Assembly (NCBI RefSeq): GCF_051020955.1
Contig: NC_135020.1
Span: 1,105,001 to 1,169,000, forward strand
DNA length: 64,000 nucleotides
Source of the DNA: Megalopta genalis
Taxonomy: Eukaryota > Arthropoda > Insecta > Hymenoptera > Halictidae
Direction of reading: 5' to 3'
Each line of letters starts with the position of its first letter. Within the stretch, counting starts at the first letter, position 1. This document shows, in pieces, positions 58,574 through 64,000 of this stretch. A program made the translations under genes and the position numbers. Under the pieces are notes generated by a model. It was not told where the DNA came from and ran no database searches. It saw only the letters and a list, made by a program, of their open reading frames with translations.

Positions 58574-58575
<2 letters not shown>
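52970..58575. repeat. 10.4-kb-period duplication, copy 2
   Basis: This is the right copy of 42535-48105, with the same block order throughout. It has small private changes, for example GTTCGTG in the GTAC block near 57378 and an extra GTTCTTGTT unit near 57865. It continues on the right into a TTCTTC/GTTATTG stretch that the left copy lacks. Confidence 0.85.
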
Positions 58576-58604
<29 letters not shown>

Positions 58605-59770
58605 TTCTTCTTGTTCTTGTTGTTCTTGTTGTTCTTGTTGTTGTTATTGTTGTTGTTGTTCTTGTTGTTCTTGTTGTTCTCGTTGTTCCTGTTGTTCTTG
58701 TTGTTCTTGTTGTTCTTGTCGTTCTTGTTGTTCTTGTTGTTCTTGTTGTTGTTGTTGTTCTTGTTGTTCTTGTTGTTCTTGTTGTTCTTGCTGTTCTTGT
58801 TCTTGTTGTTCTTGTTGTTCTTGTTGTTCTTGTTGTTCTTGTTGTTCTTGTTGTTCTTGTTGATCTTGTTGTTCTTGTTGTTCTTGTTGCTCTTGTTGCT
58901 CTTGTTGCAGTTGTTGTTCTTGTTGTTCTGATTGTTGATGTTCTTGTTGTTCATTTTGTTGTTGTTCTTGTTGTTCTTGTTGTTGTTGTTGTTGTTCTGG
59001 TTGTTGTTGTTGTTGTTCTTGTTGTTGTTGATGTTGTTGTTGTTGTTGCTCTTGCTGTTCTTGTTGTTCTTGTTGTTCTTCTTGTTGTTCTTCTTCTTGT
59101 TGTTGTTGTTCTTGTTTATGTTATTCTTGTTGTTGTTGTTGTTCCTGTTGTTGTTGTTGTTCTTGTTGTTCTTGTTATTCTTGTTGTTCTTGTTGTTCTT
59201 GTTGTTCTTGTTGTTCTTGCTGTTCTTGTTCTTGTTGTTCTTGTTGTTCTTGTTGTTCTTGTTGTTCTTGTTGTTCTTGTTGTTCTTGTTGTTCTTGTTG
59301 ACCTTGTTGTTCTTGTTGTTCTTGTTGCTCTTGTTGCTCTTGTTGCTGTTGTTGTTCTTGTTGTTCTGATTGTTGATGTTCTTGTTGTTCATGTTGTTGT
59401 TGTTCTTGTTGTTCTTGGTGTTGTTGTTGTTGTTCTGGTTGTTGTTGTTGTTGTTCTTGCTATTCTTGTTGTTCTTGTTGTTGTTGATGTTGTTGTTGTT
59501 GTTGCTCTTGCTGTTCTTGTTGTTCTTGTTGTTCTTCTTGTTGTTCTTCTTCTTGTTGTTGTTGTTCTTGTTTATGTTATTCTTGTTGTTGTTGTTGTTC
59601 TTGTTGTTCCTGTTGTTGTTGTTGTTCTTGATGTTCTTGTTGTTGTTGTTCATGTAGTTCTTCTTGTTGTTGTTCTTGCTGTTCTTGTTCTTGTTGTTCT
59701 TGTTGTCCTTGCTGTTCTTGTTGTTATTGTTGTTGATGTCCTTGTTGTTCTTGTTGTTCTTGTTGTTCTT
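57860..59770. repeat. 3.9-kb-period duplication, copy 1
   Basis: This recurs at 61770-63766 with offsets of 3909 at 58334, 3906 at 58932 and 3996 at 59370. Landmarks are the GTGC and GATC head, CTAG near 58334, GTTAATG, CCGGGTGTTC, TTATTTTTGTTGTCG, GCAGTTG near 58907, CATTTTG, the TTTATG blocks, GACC near 59300 and GCTATTC. The left third is also present at 47.4-48.1 kb. Confidence 0.82.
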
Positions 59771-60364
59771 GTTGATCTTGTTGTTCTTGTTGTTCTGGTT
59801 GGTGATGTTCTTGTTGTTCATGTTGTTGTTGTTCTTTTTGTTCTTGTTGTTGTTGTTGTTGTTGTTGTTCTGGTTGTTGATGTTCTTGTTGTTCATGTTG
59901 TTGTTGTTCTTGATGTTCTTGTTGTTCTTGTTGATCTTGTTGTTCTTGTTGTTCTTGGTGTTCTTGTTGTTCTAGTTGTTGTTGTTGTTGTTGTTCTTGT
60001 TGTTCTTGTTGTTCTTAGTGCTCTTCTTGCTCTTGTTGCTCTTGTTGCTCTTGTTGCTGTTGTTGCTGTTGTTGTTCTGGTTGTTGATGTTCTTGTTGTT
60101 TATGTTGTTGTTGTTCTTTTTGTTCTTGTTGTTGTTGTTGTTGTTCTTGGTCTTGTTGTTCTTGTTGTTCTTGATGTTCTTGTTGTTCTTGTTGTTCTTG
60201 TTGCTCGTGTTGCTCTTGTTGTTCTTGTTGTTCTTCTTGTTCTTGTTATTCTTATTGTCCTTGTTGTTCTTGCTGTTGTTGTTCCCGTTGTTCTTGTTGT
60301 TGTTGTTCTTGTTCTTGCTGTTCATGTTGTTGTGGTTCTGGTAGATGTTGTTGTTCTTGTTCTT

Positions 60365-60395
<31 letters not shown>

Positions 60396-60479
60396 TTCTT
60401 GATGTTCTTGCTGTTGTTGTTCCTGTTGTTCTTGTTGTTGTTGTTGTTGTTCTTGCTGTTCTTGTTCTTGTTGCTCTTG

Positions 60480-60787
60480 TTGTTCCTGTTGTTCTTGTTG
60501 TTCTTGTTGTTCTTGTCGTTCCTGTTGTTCTTGTTGTTCTTGTTGTTCCTGTTGTTGTTGTTGTTCTTGTTGTTGTTCGTGTTGTTCTTGTTGTTGTTCT
60601 TGTTTTTGTTGTTCTTGTTGTTGTTGTTGTTCTTCCTGTTCTTGTTCTTGTTGTTCTTGTTGTTCTTGTTGTTCTTGTTGTTCTTGCTGCTCTTTCTGTT
60701 CATGTTGTTCTTGTTGTTCTTGTTGTTGTTGTTGTTGTCCTTGTTGTTCTTGTTGTTCTTGTTGTTCTTGTTGTTCTTGTTGTTCTT

Positions 60788-60818
<31 letters not shown>

Positions 60819-61250
60819 TTCTTGTTGTTCTTGTTGATCTTGTTGTTCTTGCTGTTCTTGTTGTTCTTGTTGTTGTTGCTGTTCTTGCTGTTCTTGTTGC
60901 AGTTGTTGTTTTTGTTGATCTTGTTGTTCTTGTTGTTCTTGTTGTTGTTCTTGTTGTTGTTGTTGTTCTTGTTGTAGTTGTAGTTGTTGTCCTTGTTATT
61001 GTTGTAGTTCTTGTTGTTCTTGTTGTTCTTGCTGTTCTTGTTGTTCTTGTTGTTTTTGTTGATCTTGTTGTTCTTGTTGTTCTTGTTGTTCTTGTTGTTC
61101 TTCTTGCTGTTCTGGTTGTTCTTGTTGTTCTTGTTGTTCTTCTTGCTGTTCTGGTTGTTCTTGTTGTTCTTGTTATTCTCGTTGTTCTCGTTGTTCTCGT
61201 TGTTCTCGTTGTTCTCGTTGTTCTCGTTGTTCTCGGTGCTCTCGTTGTTC
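60480..61250. repeat. Third relative of the 7.8-10.5 kb sequence
   Basis: The order of TCG-TTC-CTG, GTTCGTG, GCTGCTCTTTCTG, GATC-GCTG, GCAGTTG, TAG pair, GCTGTTCTGG twice and an eight-unit CpG run matches 8870-9655 and 18980-19770. It differs at GCAGTTG near 60900 (GTAGTTG in the others) and at TCGGTGCTCTCG near 61232. Confidence 0.75.
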
Positions 61251-61769
61251 TTGTTGTTCGTGTTGTTCTTGTTGATCTTGTTGTTCTGGTTGTTCTCGTT
61301 GTTCTCGTTGTTCTTGTTGTTGTTGTTGTTCTTGTTGTTCTTGTTGTTCTTGTTGTTCTTGTTGTTCTTGTTGTTCTTGTTGTTCTTGTTGTTCTTGTTG
61401 ATCTTGTTGTTCTTGTTGTTCTTGTTGTTCTTGTTGTTGTTGTTCTTGTTGTTCTTGCTGGTCATGTTGTTCTTGTTGTTCTTGTTGTTGTTGTTGTTGT
61501 TGTTGTCCTTGTTGTTCTCGTTGTTCTTGTTGTTGTTGTTGTTCTTGTTGTTCTTGTTGTTCTTGTTGTTCTTGTTGTTCTTGTTGTTCTTGTTGTTCTT
61601 GTTGTTCTTGTTGTTCTTGTTGATCTTGTTGTTCTTGTTGTTCTTGTTGTTAATGTTGTTCTTGTTGTTCTTGTTGTTGTTGTTCTTGTTGTTCTTGCTG
61701 GTCATGTTGTTCTTGTTGTTCTTGTTGTTGTTGTTGTTGTTGTCCTTGTTGTTCTTGTTGTTCTTGTTG

Positions 61770-61843
61770 TTGTTGTCCTTGTTGTTCTTGTTGTGCTTGT
61801 TGTTCTTGTTGATCTTGTTGTTCTTGTTGCTCTTGTTGCTCTT

Positions 61844-61874
<31 letters not shown>

Positions 61875-62162
61875 TTGTTCTTGTTGTTCTTGTTTTTGTT
61901 GTTCTTGTTGTTGTTGTTCTTGTCGTTGTGGTTCTTGTTGTTCCTGTTGTTGTTGTTGTTCTTGTTGTTCTTGTTGTTGTTGTTCATGTGGTTCTTGTTG
62001 TTGTTGCTCTTGCTGTTCTTGTTCTTGTTGTCCTTGTTGTTCTTTCTGCTCTTGTTGTTCTTGTTGTTGTTGTTGTTCTTGCTGTTCTTGTTGTAGTTGT
62101 TGTTTTTGTTGATCTTGTTGTTCTTGTTGTTCTTGTTGTTGTTCTTGTTGTTCTTGTTGTTC

Positions 62163-62213
<51 letters not shown>

Positions 62214-62482
62214 TTCTTCTTGTTCTTCTTGTTCTTGTTGTTCTAGTTGTTGTTGTTGTTCTTGTTGTTAATGTTGTTCTTGTTGTTCTTGTTGTTCCGG
62301 GTGTTCATGTTGTTGTTCTTGTTGTTGTTGTTGTTCTTATTTTTGTTGTCGTTGTTGTTGTTTTTCTTGCTGTTCTTGTTCTTGTTGTTCTTGTTGTTCT
62401 TGCTGGTCATGTTGTTCTTGTTGTTCTTGTTGTTCTTGTTGTTCTTGTTGTTCTTGTTGTTCTTGTTGTTCTTGTTGTTCTT

Positions 62483-62513
<31 letters not shown>

Positions 62514-63766
62514 TTCTTCTTGTTCTTGTTGTTCTTGTTGTTCTTGTTGTTGTTATTGTTGTTGTTGTTCTTGTTGTTCTTGTTGTTCTCGTTGTTCCTG
62601 TTGTTCTTGTTGTTCTTGTTCTTGTCGTTCTTGTTGTTCTTGTTGTTCTTGTTGTTGTTGTTGTTCTTGTTGTTCTTGTTGTTCTTGTTGTTCTTGCTGT
62701 TCTTGTTCTTGTTGTTCTTGTTGTTCTTGTTGTTCTTGTTGTTCTTGTTGTTCTTGTTGTTCTTGTTGATCTTGTTGTTCTTGTTGTTCTTGTTGCTCTT
62801 GTTGCTCTTGTTGCAGTTGTTGTTCTTGTTGTTCTGATTGTTGATGTTCTTGTTGTTCATTTTGTTGTTGTTCTTGTTGTTCTTGTTGTTGTTGTTGTTG
62901 TTCTGGTTGTTGTTGTTGTTGTTCTTGCTATTCTTGTTGTTCTTGTTGTTGTTGATGTTGTTGTTGTTGTTGCTCTTGCTGTTCTTGTTGTTCTTGTTGT
63001 TCTTCTTGTTGTTCTTCTTCTTGTTGTTGTTGTTCTTGTTTATGTTATTCTTGTTGTTGTTGTTGTTCCTGTTGTTGTTGTTGTTCTTGTTGTTCTTGTT
63101 ATTCTTGTTGTTCTTGTTGTTCTTGTTGTTCTTGTTGTTCTTGCTGTTCTTGTTCTTGTTGTTCTTGTTGTTCTTGTTGTTCTTGTTGTTCTTGTTGTTC
63201 TTGTTGTTCTTGTTGTTCTTGTTGTTCTTGTTGTTCTTGTTGTTCTTGTTGTTCTTGTTGTTCTTGTTGTTCTTGTTGTTCTTGTTGTTCTTGTTGACCT
63301 TGTTGTTCTTGTTGTTCTTGTTGCTCTTGTTGCTCTTGTTGCTGTTGTTGTTCTTGTTGTTCTGATTGTTGATGTTCTTGTTGTTCATGTTGTTGTTGTT
63401 CTTGTTGTTCTTGGTGTTGTTGTTGTTGTTCTGGTTGTTGTTGTTGTTGTTCTTGCTATTCTTGTTGTTCTTGTTGTTGTTGATGTTGTTGTTGTTGTTG
63501 CTCTTGCTGTTCTTGTTGTTCTTGTTGTTCTTCTTGTTGTTCTTCTTCTTGTTGTTGTTGTTCTTGTTTATGTTATTCTTGTTGTTGTTGTTGTTCTTGT
63601 TGTTCCTGTTGTTGTTGTTGTTCTTGTTGTTCTTGTTGTTGTTGTTCATGTAGTTCTTCTTGTTGTTGTTCTTGCTGTTCTTGTTCTTGTTGTTCTTGTT
63701 GTCCTTGCTGTTCTTGTTGTTATTGTTGTTGATGTCCTTGTTGTTCTTGTTGTTCTTGTTGTTCTT
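61770..63766. repeat. 3.9-kb-period duplication, copy 2
   Basis: This second copy of 57860-59770 has about 90 bp more plain nonamers (63150-63295), and it has TTGTTCTTGTCG near 62630 where copy 1 has TTGTTGTTCTTGTCG near 58715. It ends near 63766 where the first copy continues into GATC and GGTTGGTGATG. Confidence 0.82.
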
Positions 63767-63947
63767 GTTGTTAATGTTGTTGTTGTTGTTCTTGTTGTTC
63801 TTGTTGTTGTTGTTCTTGTTGTTCTTGCTGGTCATGTTGTTCTTGTTGTTCTTGTTGTTGTTGTTGTTGTCCTTGTTGTTCTTGTTGTTCTTGTTGTTCT
63901 TGTTGTTCTTGTTGTTCTTGTTGTTGTTCTTGTTGTTCTTGTTGTTC

Positions 63948-63980
<33 letters not shown>

Positions 63981-64000
63981 TTCTTGTTGTTCTTGTTGTT

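Larger units (their letters stand above)
1..64000. repeat. Nonamer tandem array (TTGTTGTTC)n filling the window
   Basis: Every line of the sequence consists of the + strand nonamer TTGTTGTTC, or its - strand equivalent GAACAACAA, with point variants. The spacing between TTC triplets varies because TTG triplets are gained or lost, giving runs of three to eight TTG. Common variants are CTC for TTC, CTG for TTG, TCC, TCG, ATC, ATG, TTT, TGG, GTG, TAC, TAG and TTA. A is rare on the + strand. No unique flank is visible at either end, so the array continues beyond the window on both sides. It could be a satellite or a giant Gln/Glu-rich coding repeat; the sequence alone does not decide. Assembly of such DNA is error-prone, so copy numbers may not be exact. 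Confidence 0.98.
52843..64000. repeat. Phase segment IX
   Basis: The phase is constant for at least 11.2 kb to the right edge. It holds the right copy of the 10.4-kb repeat, an about 1.9 kb unit (57.86-59.77 kb), a stretch related to 7.8-9.7 and 18.9-19.8 kb (60.48-61.25 kb), and a second copy of the 1.9-kb unit at 61.77-63.77 kb. The end of the window lies inside the sequence type of 15.2-15.3 kb (CCGG then CTC). Confidence 0.75.

Noticed and set aside
1..64000. CRISPR array
   Set aside because: There are no constant repeats separated by unique spacers; both repeat and spacer would be the same nonamer.
1..64000. Telomeric repeat
   Set aside because: The unit lacks the GGG-type clusters of most telomere repeats, has many internal variants, and is organised in kilobase units.
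1..64000. rRNA, tRNA or structured RNA genes
   Set aside because: With almost no A on one strand, long Watson-Crick stems cannot form, and no known RNA motif is visible.

Overview
The whole 64 kb window is one low-complexity tandem array. On the + strand it is built from the nonamer TTGTTGTTC and point variants of it. On the - strand this reads as CAA/GAA triplets (Gln-Gln-Glu). I found no stretch of ordinary unique sequence. I see no recognisable gene, rRNA, tRNA, CRISPR array, transposon, promoter or replication origin. The + strand is roughly two-thirds T and a quarter G, with some C and only a few percent A (by eye), so strand asymmetry is extreme. Such an array fits a eukaryotic chromosome: either a satellite/minisatellite block or a giant Gln/Glu-rich low-complexity coding region. 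It does not look like bacterial or ordinary viral DNA. I cannot name the organism.

The array is not uniform. Variant triplets (CTC, CTG, TCC, TCG, ATC, ATG, GTG, TGG, TAC, TAG, TTT, TTA) form recognisable blocks. These include runs of TTGTTGCTC, runs of TTGTTCTCG with one CpG per unit, alternating 33/24-bp units with GATC and GTAC, an about 150-bp block seen 20 times, and a junction motif around a CTAG site seen nine times. The blocks are combined into nested higher-order repeats: 330-bp tandem copies near 2.4-3.1 kb, an about 3.0-3.2 kb pair at 1-5.1 kb, an about 9.5-10.1 kb pair (7.8-14.9 kb against 17.9-24.4 kb), 3.7-4.1 kb units at 30.8-38.7 kb, a 10.43-10.47 kb pair (42.5-48.1 against 53.0-58.6 kb) and a 3.9-4.0 kb pair at the right end.

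Despite heavy substitution, the triplet phase is kept almost throughout. I find only 12 one-base phase breaks, of just four kinds; the others are copies made by duplication. They divide the window into the segments listed below. Very long open frames exist (Val/Leu on +, Leu/Phe on +, Asn/Lys on -), but they follow from the base composition: their codons are one unusual change, or several changes, away from any stop. The one biologically plausible reading is the - strand Gln/Glu frame. In the standard code it is broken by many TAA and some TAG codons. Its longest stop-free stretch is about 1,008 codons (1116-4139), and I see no ATG in it. I therefore call no gene, and record this frame as a hypothesis to test, including under a code where TAA/TAG mean Gln.
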